DNA of 64,000 nucleotides, taken from positions 62,001 through 126,000 of the forward strand of contig LJDB01000064.1 of the NCBI GenBank assembly GCA_001983455.1, given 5' to 3'. The DNA is from Candidatus Epulonipiscium fishelsonii (GTDB lineage: Bacteria > Bacillota > Clostridia > Lachnospirales > Cellulosilyticaceae). Positions 49,937 through 58,574 of this stretch are shown here, in pieces. Below the pieces are notes generated by a model. The model was not told the origin of the DNA. It made no database searches and was given only the letters and a program-made list of their open reading frames with translations. Each line of letters starts with the position of its first letter. Positions within the stretch are counted from its first letter, which is position 1. The translations under genes were made by a program, and so were the position numbers.

Positions 49937-52900
49937 TTAATTAAATAGATTTTTGAAGAAATCAGCAACTTTTGCTTTGAATGCTTCAAATCCTGATTCC
50001 TCTGAAGGTTGAGTGGTTTCTTCTGTTGATTCATCGTCTTCTCTTATAACTTTAGCTGGAGCATATTCAATAGCAGGCTCTTCTGCTGGAGCTATTTCTG
50101 TAGTAGGCTCTTCTGTAGCAGGCTCTTCTGTAGCAGGCTCTTCTGTAGCAGGCTCTTCTGTAGTAGGTTCTTCTGTAGCAGGTTCTTCTGTAGTAGGTTC
50201 TTCTGTAGTAGGCTCTTCTGGAGCAGGCTCTTCTGGAGCAGGCTCTTCTGGAGCAGGTTCTTCTACTGGAGCTGTTTCTGTAGCAGGTTGTTCTGTAGCA
50301 GGCTCTTCTGTAGTAGGTTCTTCTACTGGAGCTGTTTCTTCATGATGAGTTATAGTTTCCTCAACGTCTTTTACTCCTTCTTCTGCATCCTTCACTCCTT
50401 CTTCTGCTTTATTTACTATTCCTTCCGCACCTTCAACAACTTCTTCAACATCTTTTATTCCGTCTTCCAATTTTTCTCCTAGTGTTTCTGAAGTATTTTC
50501 ATCAGTTTTTTCAACATCTTTTATTCCATCTTCAACATTGCTTGCATTTTCTATAATTCCTTCAATAACATTTATTTCATCTTTAATTTTATCTAGTACT
50601 GTTTCTGTGGTTGTAGGCTCTTCTGGAGCAGTAGGCTCTTCTGGAGCAGTAGGCTCTTCTGTAGCTGTAGGCTCTTCTGGAGTTGTTGGTTCTTCTGGAG
50701 CTGTTGGTTCTGCTGTAGCTGTAGGCTCTTCTGGAGTTGTAGGTTCTTCTGGAACTATTGGTTCTGCTGGAACTGTAGGCTCTGCTGGACCTGTAGGCTC
50801 TTCTGGAGCTGTAGGTTCTTCTGGAGCTGTAGGTTCTTCTGGAGCTGTAGGTTCTTCTGGAGTTGCAGGTTCTTCTGGAACTATTGGTTCTGCTGGAACT
50901 ATTGTCTCTGCTGGAACTGTAGGCTCTGCTGGAGCTGTAGGCTCTGCTGGAGCTGTAGGCTCTTCTGGAGTTGCAGGTTCTTCTGGAACTGTAGGCTCTG
51001 CTGGAGCTGTAGGCTCTTCAACTACATCTGATTTATGAGGCACTTTAATAATCATTATTTCTCCAATTTGGCTTTCTGTTACGATTTCTTCATCTGGAAT
51101 TAATTCTACTAGTGGTAAATTTTCTTCAATAATTACTTCAGTTACTTCAACAATAGTAGCTTCCTCTGTTTTTTCTACCCCTTTTTGATTAATATCAACT
51201 TCAAAAATTACTAGATCTTCTTCAGTTGGAGCTTCTGTTGATATAACTATTTCGTCAAACTGTATTCCTAACATTTTTTCAATTTCACATATAATTAATA
51301 TAATATCCGCTGGAATTTCTTCTAAACAATAGTCCATAGTTGGAACTTTTTCTAAACAATGGTCCACAGTTGGAACTTCTTCAGTTGTAGGCTCTTCCGT
51401 TGCAGGCTCTTCTGTAGCAGGTTCTTCCGTTGGAACTGTATCAGTAGTAGTCTCTTCCGTAACAATAACTTCTACAGTTGGAGCTGTATCAGTAGTGGGC
51501 TCTTCAGTAGTAGGTTCTTCAGTTGCAGGCTCTTCAATTGCAGGCTTTTCTGTTGCAGGCTCTTCTGTTGCAGGTTCTTCCGTTGCAGGCTCTTCTGTTG
51601 CAGGCTCTTCTGTTGCAGGTTCTTCTGGAACTGTAGGTTCTTCTGGAACTGTAGGTTCTTCTGGAACTGTAGGTTCTTCTGGAACTGTAGGTTCTTCTGG
51701 AACTGTAGGTTCTTCTGGAACTGTAGGTTCTTCTGGAACTGTAGGTTCTTCTGGAACTGTAGGTTCTTCTGGAACTGTAGGTTCTTCTGGAACTGTAGGT
51801 TCTTCTGGAACTGTAGGTTCTTCTGGAACTGTAGGTTCTTCTGGAACTGTAGGTTCTTCTGGAACTGTAGGTTCTTCTGGAGCTGTAGGTTCTTCTGGAA
51901 CTGTATCAGTAGTAGTCTCTTCCGTAACAATAACTTCTACAGTTGGAGCTATATCAGTAGTAGTCTCTTCAGTAGTAGGTTCTTCAGTTGCAGGCTCTTC
52001 AATTGCAGGCTCTTCTGGAGCTGTAGGTTCTTCAGTTGCAGGCTCTTCTGGAGCTACAGGTTCTTCTGGAACTGTAGGTTCTTCTGGAACTGTAGGTTCT
52101 TCCGTAGCAGGCTCTTCTGGAGCTGTAGGTTCTTCCGTTGGAGCTTCAGGTGCTACAACATCTATTACTATAGTACTAGTTCCAATAGTCACCGTATAAG
52201 TACCAGATTTCAAATTAGCATCTAGGTTTATAATGTATTTCCCGTTTTCATCTTCGTAATCTTCAGTACTAGCTACAGCTTTAACTAAAGCTTTGAAAGT
52301 TGTATCAGCACCTTTATATTCAATTTTTACTTCTACTTCATTTCCTTTTGCATCTGTATAAATATATGGAATTTCAAGTTGATTTGTATTTTCCTCTAAA
52401 TTTAATTCAAATGATGGTAGCACTGGAGCCTCAACTTTTTCAAAGTTTGCCTCAATCAAAGTTGTAATATCATACGCAGTTGCTACTTTAGCATTTTTCA
52501 AAGTTACTGCAAAATTTAGTTTTCCTTCTATATCTTTAGGTACAACACTAACAACTTTAGTTTTATTTCCTTCTTTAGCCAGTATACTATTTATTGTGTC
52601 ATAAACATATTTTGATTGAGAAGAAAGAGTCTTATATATAGCTGGAATTTCTCCAAGGCTTTTATTTATAAACTGAACAGTTTCTGACATTTCCTTAGCT
52701 TGCTCTAGTTGATAGCTTGGAGTAACAACATTAATTTTACAACTGTCAATAAAATCTTTTCCACAATATAATTTTAACGTATAATCTCCATGAGTTAAAT
52801 CTTTTGGATTTGAAGGAATTATAGTAAACGTGCCATTTTCGTTTAAATCAACATCAACATTTACTCTATTATTTTCGTTTTCTAAGACTGCTGTTATTTC

Positions 52901-53962
52901 ACCATTTCCTTTATATTTATTATACCAAGCTGTATTATGCCCCATATATGAAACGTCAAAACTTTCTGTTCCATGAAGAAAACTATCTGGAGCTATTAAA
53001 ACTTGAGGGAATAGAGGCTCTTCAGTTACATTTTCTAATATTATTGGTTTAGAAACAACAACACCTTTTTTTAGCACTACTTTATAATCAGGTGTCCCTT
53101 CAATTATATCAACATTAACATCTACGCCTTTGATATTATGGATAGCATCTAATTCAGTTTCAATTTGTCTAGTTAACCATAATCTTTTTGACCATTTGGT
53201 TATAGCATTATTTGGAATTTCATAAGCTTCATTAATATTAAGTTTTTCCACATAACTATTGATTTCATCTTGAGGAGATAACGTATTAGCATTTGTATCT
53301 ACTACATTTATAGTTAGAACAAGTGGTTCAATTACTGCTCCTTCTTTATTCTTAGCATTATAAGTTACAGTATATAAACCTACTATTTCAGTATCAACTC
53401 CTATCATAGGAATATCTTCAATTTCACTTGTTGCAACATCATCATATGAAACTGTTACAACTGGAGTAATGTCTGTTGAAATATCTTCATTAACTTCCAT
53501 AACTGGTAATGCAAGATTTGTTGTACCATATTCCACTATAAACTCTGTTGATCCATCATAAATAAATGTTGGAATATCTTCAATTACTTCTTCAGCCACT
53601 TCTTCAGCTACTTCTTCAATTACTTCTTCGGACAATTCTTCAGCTACCTCTTCAGTTATTGCTTTTTCTATAGCAGCAATTACTTCTTCAATAGTATCCA
53701 CCACTTCTTCAACAGTTACAGCTTCTTCGACTGCTGTAATTACTTTTTCCAAATTTATTTCTTCTTCAATGACTTGTCCTAGAGTTTCATCGATTTCTAT
53801 AATATCCTCTAGATTTACGCTTTCAGGACTAATTGATACATTTTCCGGAATAGTATTTACTATTTCAGGTGCTTCAGTTGCCAAAGTTGGCATTGCATTT
53901 GATGCAGTCATAATTACCGCTAACGCCATAGATAATTTTGATTTTCTTGTTTTGTTTGCCAT
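49937..53962 (-). CDS. Large secreted Pro/Glu/Thr-repeat surface protein
   Basis: The 1341 residues begin with a Sec signal peptide (KLSMALAVIMTASNAMPTLA, cleavage near residue 29). An acidic EEV-rich coil-like part follows (about residues 45-125), then Ig-like segments (FIYDGSTEFIVEYG... GLYTVTYNAKNKEGAVIEP, about 127-220, and others to about 600). The rest is dominated by PEEPT-type repeats in three blocks (about residues 605-870, 985-1118 and 1211-1296) separated by short helical parts rich in GIKDVEE. The end is an amphipathic helix (FEAFKAKVADFFKNLFN). No LPXTG motif, S-layer homology domain or choline-binding repeat is visible, so the mode of attachment is unknown. AAGGAGAG precedes the ATG. 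A surface spacer or adhesin role is an inference. Confidence 0.8.
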   Translation of the reverse strand: MANKTRKSKLSMALAVIMTASNAMPTLATEAPEIVNTIPENVSISPESVNLEDIIEIDETLGQVIEEEINLEKVITAVEEAVTVEEVVDTIEEVIAAIEKAITEEVAEELSEEVIEEVAEEVAEEVIEDIPTFIYDGSTEFIVEYGTTNLALPVMEVNEDISTDITPVVTVSYDDVATSEIEDIPMIGVDTEIVGLYTVTYNAKNKEGAVIEPLVLTINVVDTNANTLSPQDEINSYVEKLNINEAYEIPNNAITKWSKRLWLTRQIETELDAIHNIKGVDVNVDIIEGTPDYKVVLKKGVVVSKPIILENVTEEPLFPQVLIAPDSFLHGTESFDVSYMGHNTAWYNKYKGNGEITAVLENENNRVNVDVDLNENGTFTIIPSNPKDLTHGDYTLKLYCGKDFIDSCKINVVTPSYQLEQAKEMSETVQFINKSLGEIPAIYKTLSSQSKYVYDTINSILAKEGNKTKVVSVVPKDIEGKLNFAVTLKNAKVATAYDITTLIEANFEKVEAPVLPSFELNLEENTNQLEIPYIYTDAKGNEVEVKIEYKGADTTFKALVKAVASTEDYEDENGKYIINLDANLKSGTYTVTIGTSTIVIDVVAPEAPTEEPTAPEEPATEEPTVPEEPTVPEEPVAPEEPATEEPTAPEEPAIEEPATEEPTTEETTTDIAPTVEVIVTEETTTDTVPEEPTAPEEPTVPEEPTVPEEPTVPEEPTVPEEPTVPEEPTVPEEPTVPEEPTVPEEPTVPEEPTVPEEPTVPEEPTVPEEPTVPEEPTVPEEPATEEPATEEPATEEPATEEPATEKPAIEEPATEEPTTEEPTTDTAPTVEVIVTEETTTDTVPTEEPATEEPATEEPTTEEVPTVDHCLEKVPTMDYCLEEIPADIILIICEIEKMLGIQFDEIVISTEAPTEEDLVIFEVDINQKGVEKTEEATIVEVTEVIIEENLPLVELIPDEEIVTESQIGEIMIIKVPHKSDVVEEPTAPAEPTVPEEPATPEEPTAPAEPTAPAEPTVPAETIVPAEPIVPEEPATPEEPTAPEEPTAPEEPTAPEEPTGPAEPTVPAEPIVPEEPTTPEEPTATAEPTAPEEPTTPEEPTATEEPTAPEEPTAPEEPTTTETVLDKIKDEINVIEGIIENASNVEDGIKDVEKTDENTSETLGEKLEDGIKDVEEVVEGAEGIVNKAEEGVKDAEEGVKDVEETITHHEETAPVEEPTTEEPATEQPATETAPVEEPAPEEPAPEEPAPEEPTTEEPTTEEPATEEPTTEEPATEEPATEEPATEEPTTEIAPAEEPAIEYAPAKVIREDDESTEETTQPSEESGFEAFKAKVADFFKNLFN
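50075..52150 (-). repeat. PEEPT-type repeat blocks in the surface-protein gene
   Basis: Three blocks (about 50075-50330, 50610-51010 and 51370-52150) consist of 15- and 18-bp units coding (V/A/T)PEEPT, ATEEP and similar. The perfect tandem array lies inside the third block. Confidence 0.9.
51618..51869 (-). repeat. Fourteen perfect 18-bp tandem repeats
   Basis: The unit GGTTCTTCTGGAACTGTA (plus strand) occurs 14 times in a row without a single change. It codes VPEEPT on the minus strand. A one-base variant unit follows at 51870-51887. Perfect identity means recent expansion by slippage or unequal exchange. Confidence 0.95.
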
Positions 53963-54329
53963 AAATTAAACTCTCCTTAACCATAATAATTAATTAAAAA
54001 TATTAGATAAAATGATATGTAAGTAAATTCTAGTAGACACCATATACCTAAGCTTATGCTCTAGTAAATATTTTTATTACTGTAGTTTTATGACTATTAT
54101 TTTATTGTACAGACGGACAATATTTATCTTGTACTTTATATAACATTGTGCTACTTGTTGAACAAGGTTTCTTTATATATTATTATTGCCTAGTTCTAAA
54201 TTAGATTTATGTGCATATTGACAAACATTTAGCCCAATGTTATACTTAATTAAGCAATAATTATTAATTGATATATAACTGATAACAATATATTTATATT
54301 TTAATTACTTAGAAATAGGAGGATTATTG
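53963..54329. other. Divergent intergenic region
   Basis: This region lies between the divergent surface-protein and ferredoxin genes. It contains the ferredoxin promoter at 54218-54246. The rest is AT-rich, with no gene recognised. Confidence 0.5.
54218..54246 (+). promoter_or_regulatory. Promoter for the ferredoxin-AOR operon
   Basis: A perfect TTGACA (54218-54223) is followed after 17 bases by TATACT (54241-54246), about 85 bases before the first gene. Confidence 0.75.
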
Positions 54330-54968
54330 ATGGAGAAGAAAGGATTTTTTGATAAAGAGTATTCGAGACGACAATTTTTAAAGATGTCTGGGAAAGGACT
54401 CGCTAGTATTTCACTTACAGCTAGTATGTTATCACTTGTTGGTTGTACACAAGAAGAAGTCGATAAGGGAGAGGTTGATGTAGTTCCAACACCAACTGGG
54501 TTATTAGTAGTAAACCGTGCAAAATGTGTTGGCTGTCAAAGATGTGAACTTAATTGTACTTTACTACATGATAAAAAAGCAGCACCTTACATATCAAGAC
54601 TTAAAATGAGAGACAATTTATATGTTGGCGAAGGTGAGCCAACCGAAGATTATAAACATGGTGATGGAATTTATGGACTATGGACGTTTGGGCCAACTAC
54701 CTGTAAACAATGTTTAGATGCAAAATGTATGCAAGCATGTCCAGTTAAAGCTATATATGCAGATGAAACTACTGGTGCTAGAATGATTAATGCTGATCTT
54801 TGTGTTGGATGTGGAGCTTGTCACAATGCGTGTCCATGGAATTTGCCAACTGTAGATCCAGAAACTAATAAATCCACAAAATGTATAACATGTGGAGCTT
54901 GTGCTAGTGGATGTCCAACAGGTGCTTTAAGCATTGTAAAATGGAGTGACGTTGTATCAGCGTTATAA
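54330..54968 (+). CDS. Tat-exported 4Fe-4S ferredoxin-like lipoprotein (YdhY-like)
   Basis: The 212 residues start with a twin-arginine signal (SRRQFLK, about residues 12-18) and a hydrophobic stretch ending in LVGC, a lipobox (cysteine near residue 38). The mature part holds sixteen cysteines arranged as four 4Fe-4S motifs: CVGCQRCELNC, CKQCLDAKCMQACP, CVGCGACHNACP and CITCGACASGCP. This is the architecture of E. coli YdhY-like electron-transfer subunits, which pair with AOR-family enzymes. The ATG at 54330 is chosen because AGGAGG lies seven bases upstream. A TTG one codon earlier is less likely. It starts the operon with the AOR gene 30 bases downstream. Confidence 0.88.
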   Translation: MEKKGFFDKEYSRRQFLKMSGKGLASISLTASMLSLVGCTQEEVDKGEVDVVPTPTGLLVVNRAKCVGCQRCELNCTLLHDKKAAPYISRLKMRDNLYVGEGEPTEDYKHGDGIYGLWTFGPTTCKQCLDAKCMQACPVKAIYADETTGARMINADLCVGCGACHNACPWNLPTVDPETNKSTKCITCGACASGCPTGALSIVKWSDVVSAL

Positions 54969-54998
54969 ATTTATAAATAACCATGGGGGGATTAAATT

Positions 54999-57098
54999 AT
55001 GACTTACGGATTTACAGGAAAACTTCTACGTGTAAACCTTACTAATGGAACTGTTTCAGTGGAAGATTCTTCAAAATATAATTCTTATTTAGGTGGAGCT
55101 GGTACGGGCAACCGTATTATATATGATGAGGTTCCACTTGGAACTAAGCCTTATGATGAAGCAAATAAAGTAGTATTTGCAGTAGGCCCAAGCACAGGAA
55201 CGTCTGCACCATGTTCAGGAAGAACTACTATTACATCACTTAGTACATTTACTAAAGGAAACGCTGTAGTTCATGCTCATATTGGTGGTGAGGTAGCACA
55301 GCATATGAAAGCATCGGGATATGATATTTTTATTATTGAAGGAAAAGCTAGTACTCCTGTATACATAAAAATAGCTGATGATGATGTTACGATTGAAGAT
55401 GCAACTAAATTATGGGGAAAAACTACAAGAGAAACATCAATTGAAATCATGAAAGAACTAGGTAAACCATTTACAGTAACCTCTATAGGTCTTGCTGGAG
55501 AAAACATGGTAAATCTTGCTTGTGTAATAAATGCCGCTAATCATTGTGCTGGAGCTGGTGTTGGAGCGATATTTGGTTCTAAAAACTTAAAAGCTGTAGC
55601 TATGTATGGAACAGGAGCTGTACATGTAGCAGACCCTGCAAAAGTATTGCAACTTAACGAATATGTAATGAAAGATTTAATTGGTGCAAATAACAACCAT
55701 GTTGTACCTTCAACCGAACGCCCTTGGGCAGAGTATTCACATCCAAAAAGTCGTTGGACTGGTCGTCCAGGGCTTACATGGGGAGCTGCAGAAGGTGGGC
55801 CAGTTGATACTGGAGATTCTATTCCTGGAGATATAAATACAGTTGGATATCGTACTCAAAAATCAGTATTTGACCATGGAGCTGTTGCTGAAAAATACAC
55901 AGTTAAAATGACTGGATGTACATCTTGCCCTATCAGATGTTCTTCAACAGTACATTTACCAGAGCTTGAGAAAGAAGGATATGTATCAGCCGTATCTAAT
56001 ACTTGTATGCCAAACTTTATGTGGTCTGTTATCTTATCAAAATTTAAAGACTATGTTGAAGAAGGCGACGGTAAATTTTATGCAAATATAGCTGCTATGT
56101 CAACAGCAGATGATTTAGGTCTTTGGGATAACTACGGTGAATTGCCAAAAACAATTGCTTATTTTATAAAAAATGGATATCTTGAAAAAATATTGCCAGC
56201 TGAAGAATTTGCTGCTTTAAGATGGGACTTATATGAAGCAGGTGATGCTGGATTTATAAAAGATATTATGTATAAAATTTCTACTAAATCTGGAGAAATT
56301 GCAAACCTTGCACTTGGAGCGTACTTTGTAGCAGAAAAATACAAAGATGTGGTGGGAGAAGACTATTTAAATGCTAAAGCTGTATCTGTAATGATGAAAA
56401 ACGGATCTTCAAAACATCATGGAAATGAATGTGCCGCACAAGTTGGAGCATTAACAAATATTTTCTATAATCGTGACTGTATGACTCATACTGTTATTAA
56501 TATAGTGGGTTCTGGTTTGCCTTACCAAGTGCAAAAACGCATTATAGACGGATTATTTGGTGAAGGTGCTATAGATATGCCAGCTAAATATACTGCTATG
56601 AATGAAAGCAAAGCTAAGTTTGCTAAGTTTGGGATAGTACGTCAATCTTTACACGACTCATTTACACTGTGCAATTGGGTATGGCCTTTAACATTTTCAC
56701 CTTTAAAAGCTAGAAATTATGAAGGTGATTTGTCAGTGGAAGCACAATATATGACAGCTGTTACGGGAGAAAATTGGAGTAAGGAAAAACTTGATGATGC
56801 GGCTGAAAAAGCAATCCAACTATTAAGAGCTATGACAGTAATGGCTTATGGAACGGTAGACATGTATAATGAACATGATCAATTTAATGACTGGGTTTAT
56901 GATGATGACCCTGATGTGGCTGCATTTACAGAAGGTACTGTTAAAATGGACCGTGAAGACATGAAAATTGCTTATAAAATGATGTATAAAGAAATGGGAT
57001 GGGACGAAGAAACAGGTGCTCCTACTAGATCAACTCTTGAAAAATTTGACCTTAAAGATATTGCTGATAAATTAGAAGAAATGAATTTATTACCATAA
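54999..57098 (+). CDS. Aldehyde ferredoxin oxidoreductase family protein (YdhV-like)
   Basis: The 699 residues belong to the AOR family of tungsten or molybdenum bis-pyranopterin enzymes. The N-terminal cofactor-binding domain begins GFTGKLLRVNLTNGTVSVED and includes LGGAGTGNRIIYDEV. The 4Fe-4S cluster ligands are C307, C310, C314 (CTSCPIRC) and probably C494 (NRDC). Length and partner genes match E. coli YdhV, whose substrate is unknown, better than archaeal AOR. No export signal is visible on this subunit, although the ferredoxin partner has a Tat signal. GGGGGG precedes the ATG. Confidence 0.88.
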   Translation: MTYGFTGKLLRVNLTNGTVSVEDSSKYNSYLGGAGTGNRIIYDEVPLGTKPYDEANKVVFAVGPSTGTSAPCSGRTTITSLSTFTKGNAVVHAHIGGEVAQHMKASGYDIFIIEGKASTPVYIKIADDDVTIEDATKLWGKTTRETSIEIMKELGKPFTVTSIGLAGENMVNLACVINAANHCAGAGVGAIFGSKNLKAVAMYGTGAVHVADPAKVLQLNEYVMKDLIGANNNHVVPSTERPWAEYSHPKSRWTGRPGLTWGAAEGGPVDTGDSIPGDINTVGYRTQKSVFDHGAVAEKYTVKMTGCTSCPIRCSSTVHLPELEKEGYVSAVSNTCMPNFMWSVILSKFKDYVEEGDGKFYANIAAMSTADDLGLWDNYGELPKTIAYFIKNGYLEKILPAEEFAALRWDLYEAGDAGFIKDIMYKISTKSGEIANLALGAYFVAEKYKDVVGEDYLNAKAVSVMMKNGSSKHHGNECAAQVGALTNIFYNRDCMTHTVINIVGSGLPYQVQKRIIDGLFGEGAIDMPAKYTAMNESKAKFAKFGIVRQSLHDSFTLCNWVWPLTFSPLKARNYEGDLSVEAQYMTAVTGENWSKEKLDDAAEKAIQLLRAMTVMAYGTVDMYNEHDQFNDWVYDDDPDVAAFTEGTVKMDREDMKIAYKMMYKEMGWDEETGAPTRSTLEKFDLKDIADKLEEMNLLP

Positions 57099-57114
57099 CT
57101 CTTAAATAAACTGT

Positions 57115-57163
57115 GGGCGACAACGTTCGCCCATTAAAAATATAATGACGAACAATGTTCGTC
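57115..57163. repeat. Two palindromes of family C between ydhV-like and ydhW-like genes
   Basis: GGGCGACAACGTTCGCCC (57115-57132) and GACGAACAATGTTCGTC (57147-57163) are adjacent palindromes. The second shares the core CGAACAATGTTCG with the palindrome at 4531-4553. They may weaken read-through into the downstream genes. Confidence 0.65.
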
Positions 57164-57195
57164 TATTTCTAGTATAATATAAGGAGAACATACAT

Positions 57196-57837
57196 ATGGA
57201 CAATGAAGAATTACTTGAAATTGAGAAAAAAATACATCCAAGTATATTGGCAGCAGTAGATGAAGCACTAGATAATAAAGAGACAGAAGTAAATAGAAAA
57301 AAAAGTCAGGCCGAAATATTAATGAATTATATTAATGAACAAAACCGATTAGAAAAAATAGTTCAACATTCTTTTTTAATGTTTAATGTTCCAGAAGGTA
57401 TCAATAAGGAAGATATTGTCACCTTATTAAATGAAAAAGATGAATATACAGAATTAAAAAACTTATCAGTAATACAAATGGGCAAGCATGTATTTTACTA
57501 TAATAACAAAATGTTTACCGAACGATTTGCTACTGTACAGGCATTAATTGAAAGCAAAGATATACTTGCCGCAATAGCTACATGTGTTCGACATGATTGT
57601 AAAGTATATCCAAGACCAGTACAAGTATCTACACTACAAAAAGTACCTTATCGTTATACACTGGATGAAATACTTGGTGCAATAGCCAGAATGAGATTTG
57701 AAGAGGAATACGCTGATATTGATACAGTAAAAGCAAGCAATGGCAACATATGTATTTATTCTAAAAATCATATGAACGAAAGATATGCACAGTTTTTAGC
57801 GGAACAACTAGAGGTAACATGGATGGAGATGCAATAA
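57196..57837 (+). CDS. YdhW-like protein of unknown function
   Basis: The 213 residues are soluble and acidic at the N-terminus (about residues 1-60 helical, with many Glu/Lys), without signal peptide, membrane helix or cofactor motif. Size and position directly after a ydhY-ydhV-like pair match YdhW of E. coli (about 215 residues). I base the name mainly on gene order. Only two cysteines are seen (TCVRHDC, about residues 135-141). It may be a chaperone or maturation factor for the AOR-type enzyme. AAGGAG precedes the ATG. Its stop overlaps the next start by one base. Confidence 0.6.
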   Translation: MDNEELLEIEKKIHPSILAAVDEALDNKETEVNRKKSQAEILMNYINEQNRLEKIVQHSFLMFNVPEGINKEDIVTLLNEKDEYTELKNLSVIQMGKHVFYYNNKMFTERFATVQALIESKDILAAIATCVRHDCKVYPRPVQVSTLQKVPYRYTLDEILGAIARMRFEEEYADIDTVKASNGNICIYSKNHMNERYAQFLAEQLEVTWMEMQ

Positions 57838-58520
57838 TGGAACCAATTGAAAATTTATTAGAACTCCCTATTAAAGTCATATTGAATAATGAAACATTAA
57901 ATTATATGCTATGTACTCCTCAAGATGTGGATTTACTTTTTACAGGCTGGTTATTATCTGAAGGTTTAATAAGTAGTCATGACGATATTACTAGTATTAA
58001 ATTTGATGTAAATTATAGTACGGTATATATTGAAGCAAAGTATAATTTATCTATAGAAACACTACCATCACGAGTAAGTAAATCACTAAAAAAAGATATT
58101 ATTGTATCAAAGATGTTTATAAATGAAATATCTCCAAAACTTTTAGATTTACTATATACATATGGAAATATATTGCAGAATGCACAAGTGAAAGGTTTGC
58201 ATGGGGCATTACTGTATAATAGTGAAAATGGAACATATATCACAAAGCAGGATATCAGCAGACATTGTGCCATTGACAAAGTTATTGGTTATAGTATGAA
58301 GCATGATATAACCTTAGAAAACACTATATTGTTTACGACAGGCAGGATAAGTAGTGAATTTATTTCTAAAGTATTAAATTCCAGTATTCCAATGATAGCA
58401 TCTATAAAATATCCTAGTATAACAGCTGAAATAGTAGCCAAAGATTGGAATATTAATATGGCTAGTAATATTTTAACAGACAAAATAACAGTTTATCCAG
58501 CTACAAATATACTGTTATAA
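57837..58520 (+). CDS. FdhD-like protein lacking the CxxC motif
   Basis: The 227 residues resemble FdhD, which transfers sulfur from a desulfurase to the Mo/W cofactor of formate dehydrogenases. Recognisable parts are MLCTPQDVDLLFTGWLLSEGLI (about residues 22-43), KGLHGALL (about 121-128), ISRHCAIDKVIG (about 142-153), FTTGRISSEF (about 166-175) and the Tyr-Pro end (VYP). The cysteine pair normally in the (S/T)xCGxCG segment is absent (SRVSKSLKKDIIVSKMF instead). It may therefore be a cofactor-binding chaperone and not a sulfurtransferase. The ATG at 57837 overlaps the previous stop (TAATG), with GGAG nine bases upstream. An earlier ATG at 57819 is an alternative. Confidence 0.8.
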   Translation: MEPIENLLELPIKVILNNETLNYMLCTPQDVDLLFTGWLLSEGLISSHDDITSIKFDVNYSTVYIEAKYNLSIETLPSRVSKSLKKDIIVSKMFINEISPKLLDLLYTYGNILQNAQVKGLHGALLYNSENGTYITKQDISRHCAIDKVIGYSMKHDITLENTILFTTGRISSEFISKVLNSSIPMIASIKYPSITAEIVAKDWNINMASNILTDKITVYPATNILL

Positions 58521-58539
58521 ACATTTTGTGTTATTCATG

Positions 58540-58574
58540 ATAATAAGAAAAGGTCAACTGTCTTTTCTTATTAT
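58540..58574. terminator. Bidirectional terminator after the FdhD-like gene
   Basis: ATAATAAGAAAAG (58540-58552) pairs perfectly with CTTTTCTTATTAT (58562-58574). It belongs to the AATAAGAAAAG hairpin family and lies between convergent genes. Confidence 0.85.

Noticed and set aside
50013-51038. Plus-strand frames coding Val-Gly-Ser-Ser repeats
   Set aside because: Same cause: antisense reading of the minus-strand repeat blocks.
51618-51869. CRISPR array
   Set aside because: The 18-bp units are directly adjacent without spacers and code for an in-frame protein repeat. No cas genes are present.
51359-52225. Long plus-strand open frames (for example 288 and 234 codons) rich in repeated Arg-Phe-Phe or Gly-Ser-Ser units
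   Set aside because: They are mirror images of the periodic PEEPT repeats on the minus strand. Low complexity, lack of a ribosome binding site and lack of any domain show they are artefacts of the repeat.
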